Assembly: GCA_026874595.1 (NCBI GenBank)
Contig: CM049316.1
Location: forward strand, 55,561,676-55,625,675
Length of the DNA stretch: 64,000 nt
Origin: Sipunculus nudus
Lineage: Eukaryota; Annelida; Sipuncula; Golfingiida; Sipunculidae
Reading direction: 5' to 3'
Shown: positions 10,701 through 25,437 of the stretch, piece after piece
Layout of the letters: every line of letters starts with the position of its first letter
How positions within the stretch are numbered: position 1 is the stretch's first letter
Notes under the pieces: model-generated
The model's database searches: none
Told to the model about the DNA's origin: nothing
Seen by the model: the letters and a program-made list of their open reading frames with translations, nothing else
Program-made: the position numbers and the translations under genes

Positions 10701-13700
10701 GAATCTCATCCGTCCTCCAGTGACGAGACAAGAAGCATAGACCCCGTGTCCGTGGAGCAAACGTTCTTTCATCACAGCAAGCTGAGCACTTCTTCCTTCA
10801 TCCCAACGGAATTTCCGTCAGATCTGCCGGCGTTCCTGTCCATTGAAATAAAGCCTCATGCCTCAAAGCAAATGGAAAAATCAATGTTTGTTGATTTTTC
10901 TGTCTGACTGATGTTTTCTTTGCAGTCCGGCGATAAATCAAAGTCAGAGCCTCATTTCCATTATTTAATTCTTCTTAATGGCTATTTCTGCAATCGTAAT
11001 GAACTGCCTGCTAGCGTTGTTCAGTGCTTAATAACGGAAAATGCACTCTCCCTGGCAGTGATGCCGGCATTTGTCCAATGTCCAACTCTGTTCTCCGAGT
11101 ACATAACCAACAGATGGAGTTTGCATGTCAACTCTCCGGTGCTGATGGGGAACTCATGTTGCCTGTAGACATTGCAGTTGTTACAGGTCCAGACCAGCCA
11201 GTCGGAGAAATCACAGTGAGCATGTACCAGCTATTACATGCCAATCACCACGAATCAAAGACTAATAACCGTCCTGCAGATCCATATCAGACCCTCTACC
11301 CAGTTGACACAAGCTCTCTCTGAAGTATAGCATTATTTTTCCTGCCCTTAGATTACCAATACCTGTGGCATTTGGAATGTCATTACTCTGTGAAGTCATC
11401 TCCATCAACTCTCAGTTTATGTACTAATATCCAAAGGCAGATATTTGGTGTGTCATCATATATTTCTGACTGCACTTCTACTTTTTTTTATTTCTGTTGT
11501 GACAAAAATGGCTACAAGGTAGAAAACCTAACAAATGACTGTGTGAAGTTTCTATTCTGGCACAGAACCATGAAGATATTTTTTAGTTATTTTTTTGTGA
11601 AGGTACCTCCATTTTTGCAATGCTTGCTTAAATTAAGTACTATGTACACTTTCGGAAATCCATTCTATGTGACAGGGGCTTACATGCCATTGTCCTGGTG
11701 TCTACCAGGCTCGGCGTAAGGCATCTGCAGATCCTGGTTGTGTCGTTCCCACTGCTGGATCATTACAGAGAGGAATTAACCAACGAAAGGTGCACTAGTT
11801 CGTGAGGGACACACAATCGTGGGGCAACGTCTTCCCATAGGCCTGCAGAGCGCTCACCCTGGGTGGGGGCCAACCGTGAAAAATCTCACCACTTCTTAAT
11901 TTAGATTTGAACTTGCGATCCAGTGCCCTGTGCTCATTCCCTAGACCATAAAACCCAGCTGAAATATGCATTTATACAGCAGGGACTTAAATGACTAATA
12001 TGGGAGGAAACATGTTATCAACTTTATTTACAATGTAGCTAAATTTAAATGAATTTCTGAATGGTGCTTAAACTTTTTTATTTTAAGATTTATGATTTCT
12101 AGTCATATATGGTTTGGTTATGGCTATTAGCATTGCTGCCTAGAGGTTAAATATATGTATGTAATGTCAGCATCAAAACACATAAAATATTCAGGTCGAC
12201 TCAATAAACATAACTTTTTTCAAAATTTTTTTTTGGTGGAGGTAACTGCCTCCATTTTTTATTGCTTGCTTAACTAAGTATTATGTAGATCTGCAGAATT
12301 CCATTCTGGTTTGGGACTATGTGACAAGGGTTTACACGTGACCTGGTCGTGCAGCCTTTCTCGAGCTCCGCTGTATAGCTTCAATCCGGCGTTTCCTCTC
12401 TGTTAATGCATGCTGTCGGCTCATTTGTGCCACAGTAATATCTTGCCTGGATTATTGTAATTCAGTTTTTGCTGGGTTACCTGCAGAGCAAGTCTCGCAG
12501 CTACAGATGGTCCAGAATAATGCTGCGCGTTTCATTCTTAAGAAGCGTAAGACCGACCAGGTCCCCTTCTGCTCAAACAGCTCCATTGGCTTCCCATCAA
12601 GTACCGCATACAATACAAAACTGCTGTTTTTGTTTACCGCCGTTTTGATGACTCACTTCCATCATATTTGACTGAAAAAATAATAACCTATCGGCCTTTG
12701 CGTATGCTGCGCTTGGCTGGCGGAAATCTTCTTAAAGTACCAAAGTGTAATATGAAAATGGTGAATGTTCCTTCTGTTTCATAGCCCCAAAAGTTTGGAA
12801 TTCACTTACCATTACACTTAGAAAATCTCCAACTCTTGTATCATTTAAAACTAATTTAAAAATGTATCTCTTTCCGCAAGCTTTTGGTAAATAATATGCA
12901 TCATTTTTTTTCTGGGTCAGGCACAGGGAGTAGATTTCCATGAAAATGTATGTGGGTATCTGTGTGTGTGTGAATTGCACTGTGAGTCCAAATTGGCACT
13001 ATACAAATACTATATATTATTATTATTATCATTCTGGGGTCAACCAGGCTCAGTGTATCACTCTTGCAAGCCCTTGGTGTGTCTCATCCCCATTGCTGGG
13101 TCATATAACACAGAGGAACCCCCAAAAGGCGCAGTTGTTTGTGAATGAAACACAAATGTTGGGCACAGTCTCCCCATTAAGCCTGAAGAGCTACCACCCT
13201 GGGTAGGGACCGACTGTGAAAAATCTCATCACCTTGGCTGAGATTCGAACTCACGATCTCCTGGCTTTGAATAATAAACATAACTTTGCTCTTCTACCAC
13301 ATATCGAGTTTCTACAGCATCTTTGAATTTTATGATAACATAATGGGGATTCAAACAAGTTTGCTTGACCTGATGCTGTTAGTTTGGCTTACAATCACCT
13401 TGGCCAAAAATAGACTGGTCCCTCCTGCTTTACACAGTGCAGTTCAATTTCACATTATGATGTAATCGGACTCACCTTCATTAAATGCTGTCACTACAAA
13501 TTTAAAGCCTTTCCCAGTCACCCCACTGCTGTCTGTCCTGCAAAGACAAAACCAATCACAACATTAGTTTCCCATTTGACTCTGGGTTTTCTGGTATGCT
13601 ATTAGCCTAGAAGAGTTTATGATTGTCAAAAAAATAAAAAAAGAGATATAAACTACATGTAAAATAACTTAAATCCATTTGTATATATTTTCAAAGATGT

Positions 13701-16700
13701 ACTTAGATATGTATAAAACATGCAAATTTTAATGAGTCTCATTCTTCCTGGGAAGATTCTGGATCTTCCCAGATTCTCATTCTTTCATTGATTCATCATA
13801 TATGTAATGGAAAGTCAAACATATACCGGTAGGTTCATTTGATGTTTCTGCATCAATAAATAGTCCTGACTCATAAAAGAATTGTTTGTTTCAGAAACGT
13901 TATTTATTATTCCTGAAGTGTATGAGCAATGGTGACTGGTTTGGAAATTTTTTTATATATACAGTTTGGTAATCTTTCTGTAAACAGTTAAAGAATTCTG
14001 GCTATAAATATATATATACAAAAATGTATAATTTATATGTATAATATCATGTATGAAGGATCCTGGTATGTATCATATTATGAGAAAACAATCATTCCAG
14101 CTGTGATCATTATCATCAGATGACTAAAGGGCAGATGGAGGATTGCATGACTCTGCAGAATTAGCTTCATCTGTTTGAAACTAGGTTTTTTTCAGCTGTT
14201 CATTGAAAGCTCTGCATTTTAATACAGCATAAATACCCATAAGCATTGAAAAAACTTAATCTGAGTTATGACCATGCATATTCATGTGGGAGCCTACTGG
14301 TAAAATCAAGGCATTCACCATGTCTACCTGTCTGGCAGCACCAATTGCAGACAGACAGGTAAATGGCTGCCAGCAGCTGACACCATGCTCATCATAATGG
14401 GCTGTGTATTCTGTTTTTAAATTATGCAAATTTTTTTTTCATATCTGCTGATCATGAAGGATTTCTATGAGGTTTTGCCTTCAAAATCACACAAATGTGC
14501 TGGATAGGTTTTCAACAATGCAAGGCAGTACAAAACACGGCTACCCTATATGAGTACCTACTAGTATATATTCAGTCTAGGAAACTCAATATATAAGAAG
14601 AAGGGTCTTTAAATTCCCACAAAATGAAACAATTTATGAAACAAATTTCATAAATAGAAATACTTGCTAAGGTTGAAACAACATCAACTTTAAATTGAAA
14701 GGAAGGAATCTGGACATTAGAAAGCATGAGTCTGCAAAAATCTTGATTAAGGGTAAGATTCTGACTGGAGCTGTTGAAGTGTCAGGAGGACAGAAAAGGC
14801 AGAAATTTCGCAAATACCTGTTCTTTTGGAAATGTTTAAGTAAGTTAAAGATTAGTATGCAGTAACTGATAGTACAAATGAAATAGTGGAAACAATTTTT
14901 CATCAAAATGCTAGTCCTGGTGCTCTGTCATAATTTAACAATTTCTAAAGGAGAGGTTAAGAATTTACACAAGGAGACCCTTCATCCCTTCCAGTTTTCC
15001 TTATATTTAGCGTTTTGAATCAGTTGTAATTTCATGATCAATCATATGTAAAAATTGGTTGACCTCTACCAACTGATATTTGGTATTACAAATGTATTCT
15101 GTTGTTTAGAAGTATGAACTTTCAAATCAAATATAAACCGGTACATGATCTAAGCTCACATGAAGGCCAACATACAGGTAGTCTACATGTCAATATAGTA
15201 ATTTATGAATTAAGTTTTTTAGTACATGCAGACTTTTTTCTAGTTTGCTTGCATATATAATGTATATAAAAACACATATTTTCTCATTACAGAGCCTAAT
15301 TAAGTTACATGAAAAAATTTGCACCCAATTATGGTTCTGCAAGATTGATCATCAAATCACTGTAGCAACTCGTACGATGATCGATTATAATCGATCATCC
15401 TCCCATCACTACCTATATATACAGAGGTATCATTCTTCTAATTTTTTTTTTGTCCATTTTACTCCAGTTAAGAAGAAACTTGGTATTGCCAACTATTGGT
15501 TGACTTGGATATAGGCTCAAACAGCACTCAAGGAAACATACCCTTAGAGTCTTATTCCCGATCTACGAAGTGCATAAACCCCAAAATACATCCTTAATCA
15601 GGAGGTGCAGATGATCAGCGTGAGAAAATGGGTTATCATTTAAAAATATGACGAAAAAAAATCATTGAAGGCTTTATGATCAAAGTGCAGAAATAATGGG
15701 TAAAAACCATTTTCATGTCAAAGGGTCCTATCTAATTTCATCATTGAATGTTATCTGGAGAAAAAACTCAATGGTTGCTAGACTGCCAGTCTGTGGAGGG
15801 ATTAGGAGGGAATTGTGGGAGCAATCCCTAATCTGATAAATGACACTTGGTGTGGAAAAACTTATTCGTTGTCTGCTCTTTTTGCAGGAAAGGCTCAAAT
15901 ATTTTATCTGACTGCCACCAGTTGGGTATGATTAAACGCTAAGTCTGGTCACAAAATCATCAGGTTACAGCCCACTTGGTAACTAATCAAGTCTCTTTCG
16001 TTGGTTGGCGTTATCTGAATCGTACATGGGCTATCTGTGGCCGTCAGAGCGGCAATCCCATACAGAGGATGGTAAAATGCTCAATGCCTGCTAAGTCAGT
16101 ATCTATTAGTCCAACTGACAGAGTGCCTGGCTGCAGTGACAGCAGGTCCGCCATGAGGAAAATGTGCTTGACGAAAGCTGAATCCCGAAGGTACAGCTGA
16201 GCGAACGTAAGAACACATAATCAATCTGGATTCATCACCGTGGAACGGCCCCAACAGGCCATTCTTGGCATGCTCCCATTTTGACACAGCTGCCCTCAGC
16301 TAGCTAATAACCATGCTATTTCATGTATGTTTCATCCTTGCATTAGCAGCAGATCTTGGCCTGATCACCGTTAATTAACCGAAGGAAATGTCTGGTAAAT
16401 GGCTTTACGCAAGCCTTGGCTCCACCACATAACACGCACAGTCTTTGGTGCCCTGAAATAAGCTTCATGAAATCTTGATGCTAGCTTACATCCCACGGTT
16501 AGATTTATTATTCAGTGAATCTGATACTGGGCAGCAACTTTTTATTTCTGAATTTTGATTGAGATTTATTTTAAGTAAAAGTCCACTGGCTGTCAAAAAT
16601 GACTTCAAACAGATCATGCATTATTTAGTATTGATGTGGCATTCCACAGATAAGTCACAATACAGGTATTTTTCTTGGACAATTTTTATACCTTGCTTAG

Positions 16701-19700
16701 TTTAAGTTGGTAATATCAATATAGTGTGTTTTCATGAGTATTCAGTGGGGATTCTAAAAATTTATCTGCATGTAGGAGGTCTTTCTGAAGAAGACATTCT
16801 AAGAAGACATAGTGTGATGACATGTCTGTAACTATCTTTGTGGTTCGTTTCTGTTTCCATTAATGTCTTTTGGAAAAGACTTCATTTAACTAATACTTTA
16901 AAATACTGAAAATACTTTTCCAAGACATTCACTGATATCAAGACTTATAATAGATACTTATGCATTAAAACTATATATAATGTAAAATTTGTAAAGTACA
17001 AATCACACTTCAGATATTTAGAGACGCTACACAAGGTGAAGGGCAAAGGTCACATGACCTGGTGGTCATGTGACATTAAGTACCTGCTTGCATGACTGTC
17101 TATGAATTCCTTATTAAGCACTAAATGCTGTTCTACAATGAACAGTAGATCACCTGCAAGTGGAGATTTATCTCCATAAATGACAAGATGAGAGCCATAC
17201 AAATAGCAGAAAAAAAATACCTGGCTTATATAAACAGAAGTAGGTAGAAACTTGTTTTAAAGATTACTGGTGCAAGCTGCAAGCTTCCCTTATCTACACA
17301 TATAAATATACCATGTAAAACTTCCAAATTGTACTTGATTATAAATTAGCACTTATTGGCTTCCTTACATGATATGATGTTATATACTGCATGTTATTGA
17401 GCTTAAAATAATTGAAGTGGCAGTTTTAAAGATCAACATGGTCACCAGAGGTCATAATCTCTGGCTCTCTACTTGCCTGGACATGTGAAAATTTCAGTCA
17501 GGCAACTGAAAATTAACTCATATCCTGTCCTTTGACAAGTTTACCTCCTCTATAAAACAGCACTATCTCAATTATTTATAAAAAATGCTTGCGAGTTTCA
17601 TTTATTAGCACTGCACATAAAAGTATATGTTTGGATATCCCTGTTCAGAGTAATTTAATATGTGATATACAGTCACATTTAGTAAAGCAAGGTGGAGGTC
17701 ATTTGGGCTGTACATGTTCTATTTAACTTTGTTTGTCTTACAGAGACACATAACAACTAGATATTTCTTGGCACTGCAGGTGCCATAGTATCCCCAGACA
17801 ATTAATCCCCCCCCCCCTTTAAGAATAGACCCCCATCTTCAGCAATAATTAATATCAGACCACACTCATAGAAAAGGGTCACTCTCATAGAAAAGGTCAT
17901 GACCCCAATTTCAATATACATCATCCCCTAACCAATGTCTATGTATATGCATAATATGAAAGAAATCTGTCCATTAGTTTTTGACTTATAATGCTTAAAG
18001 TACTGTTAAGTGGCAATGATGGGGTATTAAACGGCATGAAAACAAGTAAAAGAATAAAAGGTGGCAGTACCAGTTTCCGGTACATGACAACACTATCCAA
18101 GATCTTCGGTCAAGTTGATTTTTTGACCAATCAATGCATCCCTTATTAAGATATTAATAATTCTTTGTAATTTTCACCATAAATGGCAATATTCAAGGTC
18201 AAGGCCACTCTAATAGGAAAGGTCATGACCCAAGTTTATATATACATCATCCCCTAACCAATGTCTATGTATATGCATAATATGAAAGAAATCTGTCTGA
18301 CAGTTTTTGACTTATAATGCTCACAGTACTGTTAAGTGGCAATGATGGGGGTATTAAACGGCATGAAAACAAGTAAAAGAATAACAGGTGGCTCCACCTG
18401 TTTCTGGTACATGACATTACTATTCAAAATCTTCAGTCAAATTGATTTTTGGATCAATCCATGCATCCCTTATTGAGATATTAATGATTTTGTGTGATTT
18501 TCACTATATATGGCAATATTCAAGGTCAAGGCCACTCTCATAGGAAAGGTCATGACCCCAATTTAAATAAACATCATCCCATAACCCATATCTATGTACA
18601 TGCATAATATAAAAGAAATCTGTCTATTAGTTTTTGACTTATAATGCTCACAGTACTGTCAAGTAGCAATTTTGGGGGTATTAAACGGCAGGAAAACAAG
18701 TAAAGAATAATAGGTGGCGCCACCATATTCTGGAACATAACAACCCTATCCATGATCTTCCATCAACTTAATTTTGGGATCAATCCATGCAAGATTTCTC
18801 GAGATATTTAAGAATTTGTGTGATTTTCCACAAATTGGAACTATTCAAGGTCAAGGACACTCCTAGTCAAGGTCATGACCTCATTTTAGATAGGCATCAT
18901 CCTCTCACCCATATCTATACATATACCAAGTTTGGTAAAGATCCGTGAAATATTTTTTGATTTTTTTAAAGATTTATATGCGGCGGTGGCAGCAGGACCG
19001 GTATGATAACATAGTATCCCCCGACTTTATCTGGGGATACAACTATGCTTGTTTTAATTTAAAAGTCATGCATATTCATTATTATACTACACAGATTTTT
19101 CTCATGATAAACTGTACAAGTCTGATAATTCAGGCTTTCCACCACCAGGGGAAATGAGTGCATCTGTTTTCTGGCGGCAAAAGCTATAGGTGTCGGAAGG
19201 GAGAATCCCCTCCTATGGTGTGGGAAGAACAAGAACAATTTTAAAGTTTTTTCTTAGGCATATGACTTTCAACAGATAACTCAGCTTTCTGTTCAGAGGA
19301 ATTCTTAAACTTAAAGGGGCCTACTCTGTTATCTGATGAATATACTAAAGATAATCCCTTGAATCTTTCATAAAAATAGGCTAGGAAATACTGATCCCAT
19401 CACACACAAGCTGTTACTTTTGCTTATATCCATGTGTTTATAATATGTGGGGGGGGGGGCTGTCAAAATAATCGGACACATTCAACAAGGACCTCTGGCA
19501 ACAAATCAGACAAACCAGAGTTTTGCAAAGGGCTTTTGCAATTAGTGATCTTTCAATTCTGGCATAAATGCAACATAAATGTAATTAAGTAACATGTTTT
19601 TTCAGTTTGTAAACATTGGTTGATGTACTATGTGTTCTAACAACTAGCAGATAAACTAGCTCACACATCTGTCATAGAGCTAGGTGTTACAAGAACTTTT

Positions 19701-22700
19701 CTTAACAGGAATTACCTAATGTTCCTTAAAATGTATGCCTGGTAAGCCTGAAATCATATGTACCCTACAGAAAAGGCTGGTATATATAGCTGTCTTTGAG
19801 TACCCTCACCGGGAATAAGAGTCTGTTTAAAAGTCTAAATACTTGTGTCATTGAAACCCTGTACTTGGTTCCACAACATAAAACAGTTTTGTTTATACCT
19901 GGCCATCTTAATATTTGTATCTATTTTATTATATTTTAGTCAACTAGACATATATGCAATTAGTAATATTATTAAGATCACAATAGTCCTTGTAAAGAGA
20001 TACTTAAATGAAGAAACTGATACAACTATGGTAAAACTTGGTTAAAGATGTTTCCAAAAAAATGCTGATGTAAACTAAACTCTCCAAATATCTTCTGGAA
20101 TTCTTGACAAACTACCTTACAAAAAGCTTGCCATAGATATAGTCATATTTATATGACAGTTCCACTTCACACACAAGAACTTGCTGCTCAAAGGGAGGCT
20201 CTATATCTATCAGATCCTAGCGCTGTCAGGCCTGCTAATACCTGCTGACAGCACGTAATGTTATAGTTGATAAGAAAAGTGCATGCAGCAGTGTCTCACT
20301 CTCACAGCCTGAGCAGGTTGTACATGGTCCAGCTCTGCTTCAGCAGTTCCTGGGGCTGTTGTAAGACTGTGACAGTCCTGTGTGTACACACCACATGGTC
20401 TAGTGGACTCACTAAGTGCTGCTTTCTCCTGGTTCTCCTGGTGGACCAGATGGTTTACTCAGAATTGTCCCATTTCCTGGCTTTGTTCCGTAAGCCATGA
20501 GCTGTCATCTTACATCATTCACGGAGGCCATTATGACCACCAGCATGATTTTAGCCAAGTATTAGCTGTCTTCCATCAGTATTTCTCCACAGTCATCTTG
20601 TTCGCTTAACCTTTTTTAATGGTTCATGTTTTCACTGATTCATGTTTAATTAAGATTATACATGGAAAAAACATATGTATAAGGGATAATGAAGTTATCC
20701 ACACAACTAAGCTTGTGGGTATCTGGTTGATGCTTTCCTCTTTTAAAAATCCTCATTCTATTGAAAGGTTAATGTTTTTTCCTTGTTTATCTGTGATAAG
20801 GCTGGGTACCTGTGCTGCCTATAGTTATTCTGTTATGTACCTGGAGGTAATATCTCCCCAGTCTTTGACACCTATGTCTATTTGTGTTGCCCTTAGCCTA
20901 CTAAAACTTGAGATGCTGTGGCTTTCTTGGATTACCACTAGACACTAGAAATAGCCTTGGATATAAGGGTTATCTATGAGTCTGAGGTACAAGTACAAAA
21001 AGAATGTCACTGTATACTGGAACTGTGCTTTAAATGATACCTTAGCTACTAATAGCTAGACTTGGATTTCAGTGAACATTATCCTTGGATCGAAAGACTG
21101 TCCTTTGTTAACAGATGTACCCTTGATACAAGTACTGTCCATAAATGCCTAAGGGACCCTTCAATGCAAGGGTTACCATTGGATACCACAGGTACCCTTG
21201 AATATAAGGGTTACCCTTGGATACCACAGGTACCCTTCAATATAAGGTTAGTCTTGGATACTTCAGGTACCATTGAATACAAGGGTTCCCCCTGGATACC
21301 ACAGGTACCTTTTAATACAAGGGTTGCCCTTGGATACCACATGTACCCTTGAATAAAAGGGTAACTCTTGGCTACCACAAACCTGTACCTTTACATACAA
21401 GGGTTGCTCTTGGATACCACAGGTATCCATGAATACAAGGGTTGCTCTTGGATACCAGAGGTTCCCTTGAATACAAGGTTGCTCTTGGATACCACAGGTA
21501 CCATTGAATGCAACAACTGTCCTTGGCTACCACTGTTACAACAGGTACCCTAGAATGCAAGGGTTGTCCTATAGTATAACAGAGGTACCATTCAATGCGA
21601 GTACTGCCCTCGAATACCACATGTACCTTCAGATGTGTGGGCCATAGATCAATACCTGGGGTACCCTTGGATACCATGGTGCGCTTCATTAAGATACCAG
21701 TTCTTTTTTTCTTAAATATCCTTTGGTACTACAGAGCTGTCCTTGGCTACCTGCATGGACTGAGCTTGGATACCAGTGGTACCAATGGAAACCTCATGAT
21801 GCAACCATTTGGATGCATGGGACATCTGCATTCCCACTGTGGGTCCAGGTTGTCCCTGGTAACCAGCCCAATTTTAAGGTAAAATGTGTCATCTCTAAAA
21901 TATCATGTTTTTATTTTTCCTTGTTTATGTTTGTTATATATAATTATGTATTTTGAGGTCTGTGTATACTTTATGCTCTCTGAAGAAAATACTGTATTGA
22001 ACTGCGTCAAGGAGATGGATGTGTGTGTGTGTGCCTGTGTGGAGTTCAGCCTGAGTTTTCTACACCCACTAGGCATGTGAACTGAAGCAGAGCATACAAA
22101 ACCCTCCAAAAACATAAAATAGATGCATCAACAGAAGTGACAGAAAACTGATACAGTGCTACTAAAGAGAAAGGGCTTCATCTTACAAACCCTATGTTGT
22201 ATTGTTAAGAACATGAGACCTGAGATAATCACACACATATTTCAACATGGACACTTGAGATCTAAGTACAAATGCACACCTTTTGATGAATGTAATTGGT
22301 AGCCTGCTGAATGGTTACAAGGGTAGTGCTCATCACACATGCTTCCCATTGTTAACTGTCCATTTAAAAATCTATAAAAGCACTGCAAATTATAGATACT
22401 TCATTCAGTCAACACTTACTGGGATGTGCCAATTAGCTGGTCCCCCATGTTGTACTTAATGAAATCAAAGGGAGGGTGGGCCTGTGGGTCTGTAATAACA
22501 GGGCGGGGTATGTGGTAACCTCAGTACCCCCTGGGGGCTTTGATAAATATCTCTACTGTATGTGGGGCTACCCTTCACCCCAACACCACCTGCCTGACCA
22601 TCCCACCTGCAGTGCTAAATCCACCTGCCCCCACCTGTAATCAGTGGACCCAGGTAACAATGATGTATCCCGTGTGTATACAACATTAATATATATATAG

Positions 22701-25369
22701 CATTACACAAACTTGGCACTGAACACTCTGTTTCATGTCAACGCTGATGGATTTACCTGGTTTCTCAACAATGGCCTAATGCCCAAAGTGAATTGATGGT
22801 GGGCCACATCAGGTCAAGGCCTCCTGAGACCCAGCCAAGTGGACAGTGGTCAGTTTAATAATTAATATTAAGTATGGCTGAAAGCCAGGAATTGAGCTGC
22901 AGAACATCTGGTCTAGATCTGCAGGCTAATCCAACCTGGCATTAGGCTGACCACAAAGCTGACCCCAAGCCAGCAATATTCAGGGCCCTGCCAAACTGAC
23001 CACTTCCCCTGGTAATTATTGCGTATTCACCACAAATGGTCCATCTTGGCAAAGCCTTTACTCCTGGCCCCTCCCTGATGAAGAATTCAACGCTGTAAAC
23101 ATAAAGGTTGTTAACATGTAGTGGAAACAGTAAGTCCCATTAGTAAGCCAGATGATAGAATTAGTGTATATAATGCATACATTAGGCATAGAAATTGACA
23201 TCACTTGCATGAATACATCTTAATCACATCCTCTGGTGCACTATGCCCATCTGCAGGAGGTGCGGGAAGGAGGTAAAAGCAGCAAGTTGAATTTATCTGT
23301 GGAAGTAGAATGAGTTCTGAAATCATCCATTTCTCCCAAAGATTATTTTTTTTATTAAACAAAAAAGACGAAGTGTCAAATGTAATTGAACCATAATTAT
23401 AATCAATATTTCATGAATAATTTCAATATAAATTAATATCATCAAATTATTAATTTATTTTTACCAGAAAGGAGACATATTAGTAACACTTATTAACACT
23501 CAGTATTTTTCTTTATATATCAGACAGACAAAAGCAAACAATAAATGAAACAAAATTTGGTTTGGAAAATTGAGAGGTTGAATGTTTTCCTATTTTATGA
23601 AAGTAAGACACTTTGTACAAATGGTTTTATAACTTAAAATCTTGTGATGATGTTGTGTTGCCATATGAGATATTCACTTCAGTATTATTATCACACTTAA
23701 AACAGTAAACTTGGAGGAAGATACAACAACAAAACTAAAAATTTATCCACTGAAATCCTATCTGAAACTTGTGTTTTAAAACAGAATTCCCATAACCTAG
23801 TATGTACTAATTATCAAATTAATACTATTAGGTCACAGTGAAAGTGATAATGTGACAGCTGCACACTTCTTGTATAAAACCTGGTTGGAGACATCATGAC
23901 TTTATAACATGCCTGATAAAATGTAGACCTAGCAGCCACATATCTGACCCCACCTGCATCAAAGGTGGACATTTTTCTGATTGTTTTATGTGGCATGTCC
24001 AAATATTCATCCCTTGGCACGCAACAGGACATTCATGAACATTATAAACATTTCATCTGCTGACAGGCATCTGTCATTATACTGTCACTGCTGCTGTTAC
24101 TTTGTCAGTGGTGGCTGTACAGAGTTAACACCTTCCATGCATGGCTGCCAGTACACAGGCACAGCTGAAAGAAAACTCAACATGAGGAGTCCTGAAGCAA
24201 AATGTTCTCACTATAACTCCTTACAATCAAAGCATAAATCTCAATTTTCTATTGGCTAACATATTTAAGAATTTTCTATAACTGACAAAAAAGTATAAGG
24301 AAGTGTTATTTCACCACAAACTTTGCCAAAAAACTTCCCCTCAAAAAGTGGCACAAATCTCTGTCCACAGATAGATTCTCACCTTGGCCCTTTTCATTAA
24401 ATATTTTAGGATGACATCCCTGCCCCCTTATCAAACCATGAAAGGTACATTTCTGTTAGTTTCTTGAACATGCTCATGGGGGCTGCCATTTTGCATACAC
24501 CCTGATATCCAGATGTCACAGATCAAATATTGAAACTAAAATGGTTTTGTTTTTGCAGCACAAAAGGTCATGGTCAAGGTCACCACCTTTTTTTTAGCTC
24601 TGATAAGATTTTGGCAGAAAGAACTGTTAAATTTGAAGAAAAAATCTTCAGTAATTCCGAAGTTATGGGGTCACAATATCCTAGAATTGCATAAAATTAA
24701 CCTTGAAGATCAAGGTCAAGGTCACTAGATTTCAAACTCCTCTGAGATTTTGGTCGGAACAATGAGTGTTTTAAATTTTCAGCCATTCAAAAGGTATCAT
24801 GTTTACAAGACAATAACTATATTTCAGTCAATTTTACACCTTGAAGATCCTGGTCAAGGTTACTGGGTTTCAAACTCTTTCGAGAACTTGGCAGGAACAA
24901 TTGGTGTACCAAAACTGAGGACAAAATGTAAAAAACTCCGGAAGTTATGGGGTTCACAAAAATTTTACACTTTGGCAGATTTGACCTTGAAAATGAAGGT
25001 CAAGGTCAATGGGTTTTATACTCGTCCGAGAATTTGGGATGAACAATAAGTGTTTACTATTTTTGGAGGAAATATGCAGCTCTTCAAAAGTTATTGCATT
25101 CACAAGAAATCCTAAAGACGAAGACAGACAAGAATGACGACACTGAAAACAACATGCCCCCCTGGAGTGGTGGAGAAATAACTATGGGTATATTCCACTG
25201 GTCATTAAAATTAAAGAATTCTCACACTGATAATCTTGTTAATCTGGTTTAATAAAAGAGTACAAACAAACATGAAATTTGTTTAATTTAATAGTTATTT
25301 TTCAGGCAGTCAGTGAGGCCTATATACAACTATGCCAATCTTCACTTCAATCATTTATTATACATGGTG

Positions 25370-25437
<68 letters not shown>

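Larger units (their letters stand above)
13538..17754. other. Start of the 40-kb intron: mixed non-coding DNA
   Basis: Mostly AT-rich. It includes a 10-bp-armed hairpin at 14325-14361, a 24-bp perfect palindrome at 15376-15399 and a base-balanced island at about 15930-16480 (frames open on both strands, no domain). No exon with good splice support was found. Confidence 0.45.

Noticed and set aside
13241-13255. Functional tRNA gene, from the B-box match (also 29883 and 58117)
   Set aside because: No complete cloverleaf; each match is the head of a SINE or fold-back repeat.
21062-21882. Repeat protein encoded by the 38-bp array
   Set aside because: 38 is not a multiple of three, so the frame shifts with every unit and peptides appear on both strands.
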